DNA from: a virus
Reading direction: 5' to 3' (one strand)
DNA: 31,080 nt
Virus record (IMG/VR): IMGVR_UViG_3300032214_000039
Coordinates: 1-31,080 of that record
Shown here one piece after another: positions 1 through 10,300 of this stretch. Numbering within the stretch: the stretch's first letter is position 1; the number at the start of each line of letters is the position of its first letter. A program made the position numbers and the translations under genes. The notes under the pieces are model-generated. The model did no database searches and was not told the DNA's origin. It worked only from the letters and a program-made list of their open reading frames with translations.

Positions 1-194
1 AGGAAGTCGCAAAGTACTTCGTCGTCTCGGTCGCGACTGTGCGTACATGGCTGCGTAACGGCACCATCCCGAAACACACCTACCTCAAGGTGGGTAACAC
101 CTACAGGTTCAACCTGCCCGACGTGGCAGCGGCACTTGTCAACGCACCGAAAGAACCGGTGCAGTTGGAACTCGACCTCGGCAACGATAACTAA
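1..194 (+). CDS. Helix-turn-helix (MerR/excisionase-like) DNA-binding protein, 5'-truncated
   Basis: The reading frame is open from position 3 (gaa) and stops at TAA 192-194. About 63 residues are visible and the start lies left of the window. The segment EVAKYFVVSVATVRTWLRNG followed by IP, then YLKVGNTYRF and LPDVAAAL, has the typical layout of small excisionase/MerR-type winged helix-turn-helix proteins: a recognition helix 'SVATVRTWLRNG', a hairpin wing 'GNTYRF', and a last helix after 'LPDV'. Such proteins bind DNA as regulators or recombination directionality factors. The C-terminal tail is acidic. The stop lies 10 bases before the next start, so the two genes are probably co-transcribed. 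Whether it acts as a repressor, an excisionase or an early regulator cannot be decided from this fragment. Confidence 0.6.
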   Translation, partial: EVAKYFVVSVATVRTWLRNGTIPKHTYLKVGNTYRFNLPDVAAALVNAPKEPVQLELDLGNDN

Positions 195-204
195 GGAGAA
201 CGAC

Positions 205-1110
205 ATGAGTGAAATGACCCTTTTCGGCGGCGGCAACCCGCTGGTTAACAGCGACCTCTTCAAGTCGCTGCGTGACATGAACAAGACCCTCGCTGGTGGC
301 GGCGGTGGCGGTGGCAAGCGCATCTCGATCAAAGGCAACAAGTTCCGCCTCTTCGTTGATGGTGAGCAAGTCTCCGTGTCCAAGGACGACCACCTGAATA
401 TCGTCGTGGTCAACGTTGCTCCGGTCTCGCGTACCTACTACGAGGGCACCTATGACCCGAACAACACCTCGGCTCCGACCTGCTGGTCGGCTGACACCAA
501 GACCCCCTCGCCGGATGTGCCTGCGGATCAGAAGAAAGCCTCGCGCTGCACCGACTGCCCGATGAACGTCAAGGGCTCGGGACAGGGCGACAGCCGTGCC
601 TGCCGCTACAACCAGCGTCTGGCTATCACTCTTGAAGGCAAGCCTGACGAAGTCTACCAGCTGCAGCTCCCGGCCACGTCGCTGTTCGGTGACGGCAAGA
701 ATGGCAAGATGCCAATGCAGGCGTATGCCAAGTTCCTTGACGCGCATAACACGCCGATCATCGCGGTCATGACCAAGATGTCGCTGGATGAAAACTCGGA
801 GACCCCGAAGCTGTTCTTTAGCCCTGTGCGTCCTCTGACCGAGGAAGAACTGCACGCGGCTGTTGCGGCTAAGGACACCGAGGATGCCATCAAGGCCGTC
901 ACGCTGACCGTCTCGCAGACCGACGGCGTCAAGAAGAAGGACTCCGCGGCGGGGACCAAGAGCTACAACCCGGCCAAAGAGAAGATCATCGTCGATGACG
1001 AGGACGAGATCGAAGAGCCTAAGAAGGTAGAAGCCAAGAAGACGGCAGTGGCCGGTGCAGGTGCTAAGCCTGACCTCTCGGCTATTGTCACGGAATGGGA
1101 CGACGAGTAA
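205..1110 (+). CDS. Putative single-stranded-DNA-binding-like replication protein with Cys cluster and acidic tail
   Basis: The start is ATG 205, preceded by GGAG at 195-198 with 6-base spacing. An in-frame ATG at 136 lies inside the upstream gene and has no ribosome site, so it was rejected. The product is 301 residues. A Gly run near residues 32-38 is followed by a beta-rich central part. A Cys set (C..., CTDCP, ...C at roughly residues 94-135) could bind zinc or a metal. The last third is charged and low in complexity, ending in a very acidic tail (EWDDE). A folded core with a flexible acidic C-terminus next to the primase-helicase suggests a phage SSB or replication accessory protein. This is inference from architecture and neighbourhood, since I do not recognise a precise family. 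A plain hypothetical protein remains possible. Confidence 0.65.
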   Translation: MSEMTLFGGGNPLVNSDLFKSLRDMNKTLAGGGGGGGKRISIKGNKFRLFVDGEQVSVSKDDHLNIVVVNVAPVSRTYYEGTYDPNNTSAPTCWSADTKTPSPDVPADQKKASRCTDCPMNVKGSGQGDSRACRYNQRLAITLEGKPDEVYQLQLPATSLFGDGKNGKMPMQAYAKFLDAHNTPIIAVMTKMSLDENSETPKLFFSPVRPLTEEELHAAVAAKDTEDAIKAVTLTVSQTDGVKKKDSAAGTKSYNPAKEKIIVDDEDEIEEPKKVEAKKTAVAGAGAKPDLSAIVTEWDDE

Positions 1111-1124
1111 TCCTTAATAGGCTC

Positions 1125-1164
1125 GCCGCGACGGGGGATAAAAACAATCTCACCTCGTCGCGGC
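1125..1164 (+). promoter_or_regulatory. Long inverted repeat (hairpin) ahead of the primase-helicase gene
   Basis: GCCGCGACGGGG (1125-1136) is complementary to CCTCGTCGCGGC (1153-1164). This gives a 12-bp stem with one G-T type mismatch around a 16-base A-rich loop. It sits in the 78-base gap between two genes and ends 15 bases before the GTG alternative start and 24 bases before the ATG start. No T tract follows, so it is not a standard terminator. It could be an operator for a dimeric regulator or an RNA hairpin that controls translation or processing. Confidence 0.5.
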
Positions 1165-1188
1165 ATCCCAACAGGTAGAGTGGCGGCT

Positions 1189-4047
1189 ATGGATACAACG
1201 ACGTTCTTGCAGGATGTGCTTGGCACCGCAGGCTCCTACTGCGTTCTCGCGCTTAATGAGGGCAGACGCATCCAGAAATTCTATGACACCATCGAGCAGC
1301 TTGAGCATGCTGCGCTGAACTTCGACGAGAATGGTTTCGATGCCTACTACGCCCTCGGCACGTTCGAGGAAGCAGGCTCCCGCGAAGCCGATAACGTCAA
1401 ACAGATGCGGTCGTTCTTCATGGACCTCGACTGTGGTGTTAACCTCAAGACGGGCAAACCCAAGGAGTTCCCTGACCAGCACACTGCCATCTTGGCGCTC
1501 AAGGAGTTCGTGAAGACCACCGGGCTGCCTAAACCGTTCTTGGTCAACTCGGGCTACGGTGTGCACGTTTACTGGCCGCTGACCGCGCCCGTGGACTTCA
1601 TGGCGTGGCTCCCGGTAGCTGAGAAGCTCAAGGCGCTGGCCAAGGCGAAGGGGTTCAAGGCCGACGAGGCTGTGACCGCCGATGCCGCCCGGGTGCTGCG
1701 AGTGCCGGGGACGCATAACCACAAGGGCGACGATCCCAAGCCTGTCAGCTTTTTCGGCATTGCTGAGCCTACCCCAGTGCAGTTCTTCGACTTTGCTGCA
1801 CGGCTTGAGACCGTGGCTGGTAGTCTGCCGACTAGCCTGCCCGCTCGGCGCTACTCCCCTGCGGTGACAAACAGCGCTATGATGGATGCCCTGATCGGTA
1901 AGCGGGAAGCCTCGTTCAAAGCCATCATGCAGAAGACTATGGCTGGCAAGGGCTGCGCCCAGCTGGCCTACTGCATCGAGAACCGCGCCGATCTGGCTGA
2001 GCCTATGTGGCGCGCGGCGCTCTCTATCGCCAAGCACTGCACTGACATGGCCAAGGCCGTTAAGGCTGTCTCACAGGGTCACGCCGAATACGACGAAGAC
2101 GAGGCGATGTGGAAGGCCGACCGCATCAAGGGGCCGTATCTCTGCACGCGCTTCGAGGAGTACAACCCGGGTGGGTGCCAAGGCTGCCCCAACTGGAACA
2201 AGATCAAGTCGCCCATCGTTCTCGGCCAGCAGTTCACCGAGGCTACGCCCGAGGACAACACCCTCGTCGTAGCGGACCCAGAAGCGCCCGAAGCACCGCC
2301 GAGGGTCTATGAAATCCCGAGCTACCCGAACCCCTACTTCCGCGGCAAGGATGGCGGTGTGTTCATCCGTGTCATTGACGACGAGGGCGAGGTCAGTGAG
2401 CGGATTGTCTGGCACCACGACCTCTACGTCGTGCGCCGCCTGTATGACCCGGAGCAGGGTGAAATCATCGAGATGCGGCACCATCTGCCGAGGGATGGAG
2501 TGCGGTCGTTTGTGGTGCCGCTCTACGTCGTCACGTCGAAGGAAGAATTTCGGAAAGTCCTCGCCACCAATGGCGTCATAGCGATCAACAAGGAAGTGGA
2601 TACGATCATGAGCTTTACACAGAGCATGGTTAAAGACCTGCAGATCACTACGCAGGCAGACAACGCACATCGCCAGTTTGGCTGGCTGCCCGACTTCAAG
2701 GGCTTCGTCCTCGGGGACAAGGTGGTCTACGCAGACCGCGTCGATTTTAACGCACCGTCAGCCGCAACTCGTGGGATGATCGAGTTCTTTGAGCCGTCGG
2801 GCTCGCTCGACGTGTGGCGTGAGGCGGTCAACTTCTACAACCGCCCCGGCTTCGAGCTGCACCAGTTCATCACCTGCGTCGGTTTCGGCTCGGTGCTGAT
2901 GAAGTTCTTGCCTATCAACGCAGCGCTCCTGCACATCTGGTCGAAGGACTCCGGTTTCGGCAAAACGCATGCCCAGTATGCGGCGCTCTCGGCGTGGGGC
3001 GATCCTCGCAAGCTGCTCCTGCAAGAGCGGGACACCCATAACTCTCGTATGAACCGCGCCGATGTGATGCACAGCCTGCCCGTGTGTATGGACGAGATCA
3101 CCAACATCAAGCCGCACGACGCCTCAGACATGATCTACCAGATCACCGGGGGCCAGCAGCGCAACCGCTTGGCATCGACGGGCAACACTGAACGCTACCG
3201 CGGCGATCCTTGGAACCTGCTGTTTATAACCTCGGCAAACTGCAGCCTGATCGACAAGGTAGCCATGGCCAAGGCCATGCCGAAAGCAGAAGCACAGCGG
3301 GTGTTGGAGATCGAGACGAGCAGGCTCTTCGTCGAGAAGGCCGACAAGCGCCAGACTGACGAGTTCAGCGCCAAAATCCAGAGCAACTATGGCCACGCAG
3401 GCATCCTGTTCGTGCAGTACGTGATGGCCAACATCGCCGAAACTAAATTGCTGGTAGAGACCCTCCAGCGCAAGATTGATGAAGCCGCAGACCTTGGCCC
3501 TGAGAACCGCTTCTGGTCGGCAGCCGTCGCCACCTCCCTCGCCGCTGCGGTGATCTGTAAGCACCTCGAGCTCTTGGACTACGACATCCCCACCCTGCGC
3601 GACTACGTCATCAAGAACATCCTCAAGGCCAACAAGACGGTCAGCGCTGAGATGTCTCTCGACCCGATGGACCTTGTGACGGCCTACACCTACCAGAACT
3701 TGGGCCGTATCCTGCAGATCAAGTCCACCATCGACCGTCGCAGCAAGGGGAACGATAACGGCCTCGACGACCTCGTGGTGCCGGATCAGCAGCCTAAGAC
3801 CGCCGACATCGTCGGGCGCTACGAGACCGATCTGCACGTGCTGTATCTTCTGCCAGCGCCGTTCAAGGTCTGGCTGGCTGAGCAGCAGGTCAACTACAAC
3901 TCGGTTTTCGCGGAGCTCAAAGCCAAGTACAATGCCAAGAAGTCGAAGGTCCGGCTGACCAAAGGCACCAAGCTACAGATGCCCGTCGCCGATACCATCG
4001 AGGTGCCGATTGTTCTGGGCGACGTTAATGGCGAAGAAGGTAAATGA
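1189..4047 (+). CDS. Primase-polymerase (AEP-like) / superfamily helicase fusion, replication protein
   Basis: The product is 952 residues from ATG 1189. A GTG at 1180 would add three residues, and neither start has a strong ribosome site. Numbered from 1189, the N-terminal domain shows archaeo-eukaryotic primase motifs: FFMDLDCG with D79/D81 as metal ligands, SGYGVHVYW (residues 121-129) with the catalytic His, and a downstream Asp before RVLRVPGTHNHK (about 168-179). A Cys cluster follows (C319, C330, C333), probably a zinc knuckle. The C-terminal half carries a P-loop, DSGFGKT (K592), and a Walker B-like CMDEIT (D635/E636), as in phage DUF927/D5-type replicative helicases. The likely job is to prime and unwind phage DNA at the fork in the cytoplasm. 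It overlaps the next gene by 20 bases. Confidence 0.85.
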   Translation: MDTTTFLQDVLGTAGSYCVLALNEGRRIQKFYDTIEQLEHAALNFDENGFDAYYALGTFEEAGSREADNVKQMRSFFMDLDCGVNLKTGKPKEFPDQHTAILALKEFVKTTGLPKPFLVNSGYGVHVYWPLTAPVDFMAWLPVAEKLKALAKAKGFKADEAVTADAARVLRVPGTHNHKGDDPKPVSFFGIAEPTPVQFFDFAARLETVAGSLPTSLPARRYSPAVTNSAMMDALIGKREASFKAIMQKTMAGKGCAQLAYCIENRADLAEPMWRAALSIAKHCTDMAKAVKAVSQGHAEYDEDEAMWKADRIKGPYLCTRFEEYNPGGCQGCPNWNKIKSPIVLGQQFTEATPEDNTLVVADPEAPEAPPRVYEIPSYPNPYFRGKDGGVFIRVIDDEGEVSERIVWHHDLYVVRRLYDPEQGEIIEMRHHLPRDGVRSFVVPLYVVTSKEEFRKVLATNGVIAINKEVDTIMSFTQSMVKDLQITTQADNAHRQFGWLPDFKGFVLGDKVVYADRVDFNAPSAATRGMIEFFEPSGSLDVWREAVNFYNRPGFELHQFITCVGFGSVLMKFLPINAALLHIWSKDSGFGKTHAQYAALSAWGDPRKLLLQERDTHNSRMNRADVMHSLPVCMDEITNIKPHDASDMIYQITGGQQRNRLASTGNTERYRGDPWNLLFITSANCSLIDKVAMAKAMPKAEAQRVLEIETSRLFVEKADKRQTDEFSAKIQSNYGHAGILFVQYVMANIAETKLLVETLQRKIDEAADLGPENRFWSAAVATSLAAAVICKHLELLDYDIPTLRDYVIKNILKANKTVSAEMSLDPMDLVTAYTYQNLGRILQIKSTIDRRSKGNDNGLDDLVVPDQQPKTADIVGRYETDLHVLYLLPAPFKVWLAEQQVNYNSVFAELKAKYNAKKSKVRLTKGTKLQMPVADTIEVPIVLGDVNGEEGK

Positions 4048-4246
4048 CCTAGACCCCGACGGCGTGCGCATCATCGTGCCATGGCGAGAGCTGCATGTGG
4101 GGGGCTCACTCTTTGTCCCCTGTATCAACACCGAGGCTTGCGAACGGCAGGTTCAGGATGTGGCTCAACGGTTAGGCATCCGCCTAACATGCAGGCAGCG
4201 GATAGAGGCCCAACACTTGGGGTTGCGGATTTGGAGAACCACATGA
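4028..4246 (+). CDS. Small conserved phage protein of unknown function
   Basis: The product is 72 residues from ATG 4028, which lies inside the last codons of the primase-helicase gene in another frame. An upstream ATG at 4010 in this frame would extend the overlap and is less likely. The protein has a beta-rich start (RIIVPWREL, GGSLFVPCINT), a helix with AQRLGI, and a basic end (CRQRIEAQHLGLRIWR). This mix suggests a compact nucleic-acid-associated fold. Similar short proteins beside replication genes in aquatic phages are known to me only as hypothetical. It is the last gene of the rightward unit before the terminator. No function can be assigned. Confidence 0.6.
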   Translation: MAKKVNDLDPDGVRIIVPWRELHVGGSLFVPCINTEACERQVQDVAQRLGIRLTCRQRIEAQHLGLRIWRTT

Positions 4247-4305
4247 TATTGTGCGCCTGACAGAAGAGCTTGCCGCCCGCTCGCCTCCTGTCGTTCTCCT
4301 TACTG

Positions 4306-4332
4306 GCCCCGGCTTCGCGCCGGGGCTTTTTT
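4306..4332 (+). terminator. Rho-independent terminator of the rightward replication unit
   Basis: GCCCCGGC (4306-4313) pairs perfectly with GCCGGGGC (4319-4326) around a TTCGC loop. Six T residues follow at 4327-4332. The T run is on the plus-strand side only. It therefore ends rightward transcription and stands exactly where the two convergent units meet, since the leftward polyvalent gene stops at 4334. In the leftward direction the hairpin has no U tract, so leftward termination there would be weaker or absent. Confidence 0.92.
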
Positions 4333-4333
4333 C

Positions 4334-7300
4334 TTAGAAGAGCTGGAAGCCCTGATTATACATCGACTCCAGATCGACGAGCCCTTCGCGTACCGCAGGG
4401 CTAACCGAGACACCCTTGAGCATCTCCCCCGACGTGCGCTGATGGCTCTTGAGGGACCGCTTGAGGAACTCACCGTCGATGACTGCATCGGGGAAGCTCT
4501 GGGCTACGCCTTCGTTAAACGAGCGGATGTCCTCCAGAACTTCCTGCGCCCCGTCGATGTCACCTTCGCGCAGCGCGATGTAGTACAGCTTGGACAACCG
4601 CGAACGCTTTTCTGAGACGGCGTTGCTGATCTTAACCTTAAGCTGGTTGATGTCCTGCTGCAGGGTGGCCTTCGTCGGCGTGAAGCCGAGCATCTGGCCG
4701 AGCAGATCGCTGGACCCGAGATCGCCAGTGATGACGTCACCGCGACGGGTTTCGATGGCACCGCCCTCGGACAGATAGCGCCCGGACTTGATGAAGTTGC
4801 GGATAGCTGCGGGGACCATGTTCTCGATGCCGCGCACCATGTCGCCTTCGTCGCCAGTCATGGCCTTGTAGAACTCCGACACACCACGACCGAACTGCGT
4901 TGCAGTGGACCATGCCGGACCACCAAGATTGGCCACGAGGGTTTCTTCCGCGGACGGGTCGGTGTTGTAGCGGTTCTCACGGATCAGGAGCCCGGTCAGA
5001 CCGATACGCGACGAGATGTCGAGCCCAGAGATGTCAGACAGGAAGCCCTTGTAGAGCCCCGCGCCGAGGTAGCGGCGCGTCAGCATGTCTGCGTCTTCTT
5101 CGTCGTCATCGAGGAACGCGTTGGCCACCGTGGACACAAGCCCATAGAGCGGCACGCCTGCGATACCTGCAAGGGCGAAGGACGACAGCTGCAGCCCCAC
5201 AAGCTGATTAAAGGCCGTGCGACGATCCTCCGGCGTGAAGTCCGGGTCGTTGCTACCCAGCGTCAGCTGCTTTGCCAGCTTCATCTGTAGATAGAACATG
5301 GACAGGCCGTAGTTCTTAAACATCAGGGCTACGCGACCGATACCCTTCTGGGCCCAGCGCGGTGCAGTGGCGAGGGTGGCACCGCCACCGGTCTCAGTCG
5401 CCTGATACACAGCGCGTTCGGCGGCGCGGGTGCGCCGCTCAGCCTCGGTAAGACCACGCTCAGCCTCAGTCGGCTTGTTCCGCAGGCGGGCAAGCTCGAG
5501 GTTATAGGCCGCGACAAGAGCAACCTGCCGGTTGGCCCGTTCGACTTGGTGGAACATGGCACCGGAGACAGCGGCAAAGCGATCTCCGAAGCTCCGGGCA
5601 CGACCGACATCCTCGGCACCGATGCTATCGTAGTAGATCGAGCGGTTCAGCTGGCCGTTCTTGGATGCGACGTCAACAAGCGGTGCGAGCTCCTGCAGCA
5701 TCGGGCGAAGCTCCGGTGCAATGTCATCGCGCAGGACGTACTCGTTGTTGCTATTCAGCACGAAGTAGTTGTCGATGGACGGCATCGACCGGACCTTGGT
5801 CGTATTCTGACCTTGGAACTGTGCTGGCAGCTCGATCTCACGGCTGAGTCCGCTGTTCAGGAACAGCTTGTAGGCATTACCGATTGCAGCGGCAGACGAC
5901 CGGCTACCATAGCGCCCAGACAGATACGGGTAGAGTACGACTGGAACCGACGACAAGTTCACAAGCGCCGACGACACGTTAAGGCCGATGGTGAAGGTGA
6001 AGGCACCCCGGTTAACAGTCTGCACCATGCGCTCGAACATATCCGCAGGTGGGTTGGTAGCGAAGTTGGCCCGCGCTACGAGTTCCTCGATCACCGCAAC
6101 TTTGTTCTGGTCGCTGGAGTTTCTCGCCTGATCTTGAATGGCGTCCGCTACGGCCCTGATCTTGTTGCTGTAGGCATAGCGCACGCCCTGACGCCCGAGG
6201 CTGTAGCCCTTGACGCGGAGAGCCTCGAGCGAGTCCTCCATATAACCGCGCGTGTTCTTACGACGCTGCAGGGACTTGGCGAACGACGTTTCCGGCAAGG
6301 CGTCCACGAAGAGCCGAGTAATCTCCTGCTGGATGCTCGACGCCGTGGCTGCATCCACCCCGGTGTTAGCGAGGTTCGACCGGATGATGGACAGCGTATC
6401 ACGCACAAACAGAGAGTCCGGCGTGCGCCCCTGCCGCACCACGTCGAGCGTGGAGTAGTAGTTGAAGATCGGCTTGCCGTCGGGGCCCTTGGTTACTTCT
6501 GCCATAGCCTCGAGCTCTTTGGCTGCACGGTCACGCGCACGGGGGCTATCGTAAGCCTCCTTCACCGGCTCGGTGGTGCCGGTCTCGGGGTCAAAGGCGC
6601 TGTACTCCAGCCAGAAGTCACCCTTACGCGCCAACGGGAAGTACGGCTCGATGCGGTTCATGTCGAAGAACTTGGTGTAGATGCTCTTCTTGACCTCGGC
6701 AGCCAGCTCAGGGTTCGACGACAGAATGAAGTCGATCTTGCCCGAGAGTGCCTCACGCAAGCGCTCGTACTGCTTGCGATACAGCTGGCGCATGTTGTTG
6801 TAGAGGTCACGCCCGTCCTTGCCGATAGCGGCCCAGTCTTTCTGCAGCGTGTCGTACATACGCATCTTATCGGAGTCGGCACCGTACTTCTTGAGTGCCT
6901 TCTCACGGGTCAGCGACGGGTCAACCTGATTAACGGTGGAGCGCGTGACGATGCGGTCAAACAGCGGCTTGAGGTTGGGGTTCTTCTTCACCCATCCCTG
7001 CGCGATCTGCAAGACACCGTCTACCTCTTGGTCAGACTTGATGGCTGCGGCGTCCATCTGCTGGATGCCGTCCTGTAGATCATACGCCCCGTCGATCTTA
7101 TAGTGCGAGGCCACGTCGGCCAGAGGCTGCATGCCCATGAAGCCGAGAATGGTACGTTTCGCACCCCAAGATGCACCGGCCAGAACACCAGAGGCATCGT
7201 CACCGAACTGCTGAGCGAACTCCTTGGTGCGGCCCGGGAAGGAGCCGTCGACCTGTGCCACGCGGTTAAGGATCGTTGCGCCCTCGTCCGGCGTAGAAAT

Positions 7301-10300
7301 CTCGGTCATGCTGATCGGGAAGTCGAGTATCTGCATGACCATCTGGTCGGTGAGATCAAGGGCGTTGCTCAGCGGTCTCGGCTGCATTCCGATCAGCCTG
7401 CGGACCAAGTTAATAGCATCGTTTGCAAACTGCCACAGCGCCGAAAAACGACCGCCTTGCGGGTACAGACCAGCAAGTTCTTGCTGGAAGGAAGGTACCG
7501 AGAAGGCATCGGCCATGAACTCCATGACGTCGCTCGACCCGTTGCTCGTGGAGAGCATGGGCTTGACGTTCTTAAAGAGCTTTTCCATGCGCTTGCGCAG
7601 CGGGGACGCGGGGTTCCGCATCTCGTTGATCGTGGCGGCGTGGGTCATCTCGTGCAGCAGCGTCTCGATGCTGAGCCCCGTGTCCTCGTTCAGAAGGATT
7701 TCGCTGGGCTTGCCCGGGAATGCGCGACGGTACTGCCCGCTCAGCGCTCTACCGCTATCGTCCTTGAGGTCTTTGATGATCTGCACCGAGGTGCCCTGCG
7801 AGAAGGGTGCAAGGGCCTTAATGATACGCTTGATGCGGTCGTTCGGGGCGTACATCTGCAGCGCGCGCAGCGCCATCTCGAGATTACCACGGCGCAGCTG
7901 ATTGACCACCGCCGGGTGCAGCGGAGAGCCAAGGTCCAGAACTTCCTGCGGGCGGTTGAACTTTAGCCCGAGAATTTTATCCACCACGAGGTCGATCTGG
8001 TCTTCTGCGGTCATCTTCCGCGTGCCGACGACGCGGGGCTTGATCGGCGCTTTGGTCTCCTGCACAGCGGCGAGAAGGTTATCGAGGCCCCCCATCCGCG
8101 AACGGGCGGCGTCAGCTGCGGCCTTAGCCTGCGCTTTCTTGGTGGTGTCCTCGGTCGCCTGTACGGTCAGTTCCTGCTCGAGTGCAGCTCTTTCCTCGGT
8201 GTTAGCCGCACGGCCACCGATAGCGGTGGAGCCGGGCAGAGACGATATCACCTTGTTCGGTACCTTGGCCTCTTGGGCCTTGCGGTACTTACGCTGCAGG
8301 TCACGCACCTTGGCCTGAGCTTGGGGAGACATGTTGGCTTCCACCCAAGCCAGCGCCTGCTTGGCGCGTTCTTGCGTCATGCCGGAGAAGAACTCGCGCT
8401 CAACAGGGCTGATTGTCTCGTCACCTGCGGGCAGCGCGCCGGTTTCGGCTTCGAGCGCTTTCTGGTTTTTGAACCGCTGGTTTTCTAGCGTAGCGTCGGC
8501 AACGATGAACTCGAGCGCGTCGATGGGGCGCTTGAACTGCGAGAAATACATCTGCGCATTCTCGGCAGGGGCCGCGCCTTTCTTACCCTTCTTGACTGCG
8601 CCGGGCTGGAACAGGTCCAGCACCTTGCGCTTGTCTTCCGATGTCGTCGGGTCGTCCAGAACCAGTGCGTCTGGGATCGAGTAGTCATTGATGAGCGAAG
8701 CCAGTTCTGGCTTATCTGCCATGCGTGCGGCCCACGCGGCCTCAAGTTCGGTCTGCGCAGCCGAATTGGCCGCGACCTCACGGACATCGCGCATGGGGGC
8801 CAGCTGACGCTCAGCGTCACGGACCTGCATCTCAGTCGGGGAGCCTGTAAATGCCGGGGCGGTCAGTGGAGCGGGCTGTTCTCCTGCTGTCGCTGCAGTA
8901 CCCACAGGCACCGGCACACTTCCTCCCAGTCCTCCGCCTGCAGGTGCTTCAACCCGGGCGGGGCCTCCAGTGTCGTCAGCGGGCCGTCCGCCTCCTTCCA
9001 CGCTTTGTCCACCACTCGGAGCGCTAACTCCCACTTCTTCTGGCTCAACCGCTGCAGCCTCTGGGACATTCACGACCTCCTGCGCGGGGGCGGCAGCCGT
9101 AGCAGCCGCGGCAGCCTCTGCGGCCTTGCGGTATTTGGGTTCCGGGGCCGCGACAGGTTCCACTGCCGTTGCTTGTGCGGGCACAGCGGTCTGGGCGGCG
9201 GCTTCCGCCGCTTTACGATACTTGGGCTGGGGAGCGGCTTCGGGCGGCGTATCTACCGCCGGTACATCCGCTTTAGCAGCGGCCTCGTTTGTGACTGGCA
9301 CTGCCGCGCCGGGTACCGCGGTCACCGTGGCTTTCGGCACATCGGTGGGTTCGGTCTTGATCGCGGGCTCAGCTGGGGCTTCTGCGGGGGTGGCAGGTGT
9401 TGCGACTGTGGCCCCGCGAATCGCGGATACTTTGAACGGCAAGGTCAGGGCGCGCTCTTTGCCCTTTTCGTATTTCGACACCGCACCAACGCTTTCGAGC
9501 TTGCGCATGATGCCGTTGGCGGCGGGGTAGCTGAGCCCAAGGGCCTTCTGGATTACGCCGACGGTAGCCTTGCCCTCAGCTTCAATAGCTTCGACCGCAC
9601 TGAGCATCTGGGGATCGCTGCCGATAGAGTTGGCAGTAGCCGTAGCCTCGAGCGACAGCGGAGGGACGTTTACGCCGGGACCACCACGAACCGCGCCCGC
9701 CGGTGCGGGCGGAACAACGACGTCAGGGGTTTGTGCAGCAGCCAGAGGGTCAAGCGTACCCGGAGCAGGCAACGCACCAGTAGCGGCTTCTGGGGCAGGC
9801 AGCGCGAGGGTGGGTGCCTTGGCTTCTTCTTGTGGGGCGGGTGGGGTAGCGGTGCGGCTACGACCCGGCAGAAGATCGAGAAGACCCTGCACCAGAGCAC
9901 CGACGCCTGCGCCGTAACCGAGGGCTTCGCCCGTATCCGAGAAGGTGCCTTGCTCAGGATTGTAGACGCCCTGCTCGATCAGGTTCTGGGCGATAGTCGT
10001 CGCGGCTTCCTGTGCGCCCTCAACACCGCCTTCGGCGGCTGCGCGGGTCAGGCGGTTTACGATGGTGCCGGTAGCAGGCTTACCGAGGACCTTGATGAAC
10101 TTGATTGGCAGCAGTTCAAGTGCGCCGACAGGAGCGCCTAGCAGGGCAGCAGCGCCACGTTCTTCCTCAGTAGCGCCCTCCGCGCGAGCGCGTTCCGAAG
10201 CCTCACCAGCACCAGCGCCGACAGCGAGAGCGGGGGCCGCAAACTGACCACCGGGTATAAGCGACGTCAGGCCCAGTGCACCAAAGGAGCCGAGGGCCTC

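Noticed and set aside
136-204. Upstream in-frame ATG for the Cys/acidic-tail protein
   Set aside because: It lies inside the helix-turn-helix gene and lacks a ribosome site, whereas ATG 205 has a well-placed GGAG.
4306-4332. Bidirectional terminator
   Set aside because: The stem is symmetric, but only the plus-strand side has a T run. Leftward termination is not supported by the sequence.
5546-7078. A 510-residue open frame on the plus strand
   Set aside because: It is antisense to the polyvalent protein gene, has no ribosome site or recognisable domain, and shows the Arg/Val/Leu-rich composition expected of a shadow frame in GC-rich coding DNA. The other long plus-strand frames (7103-7966, 9005-10141, 12987-13823, 18294-19325) fail for the same reasons.
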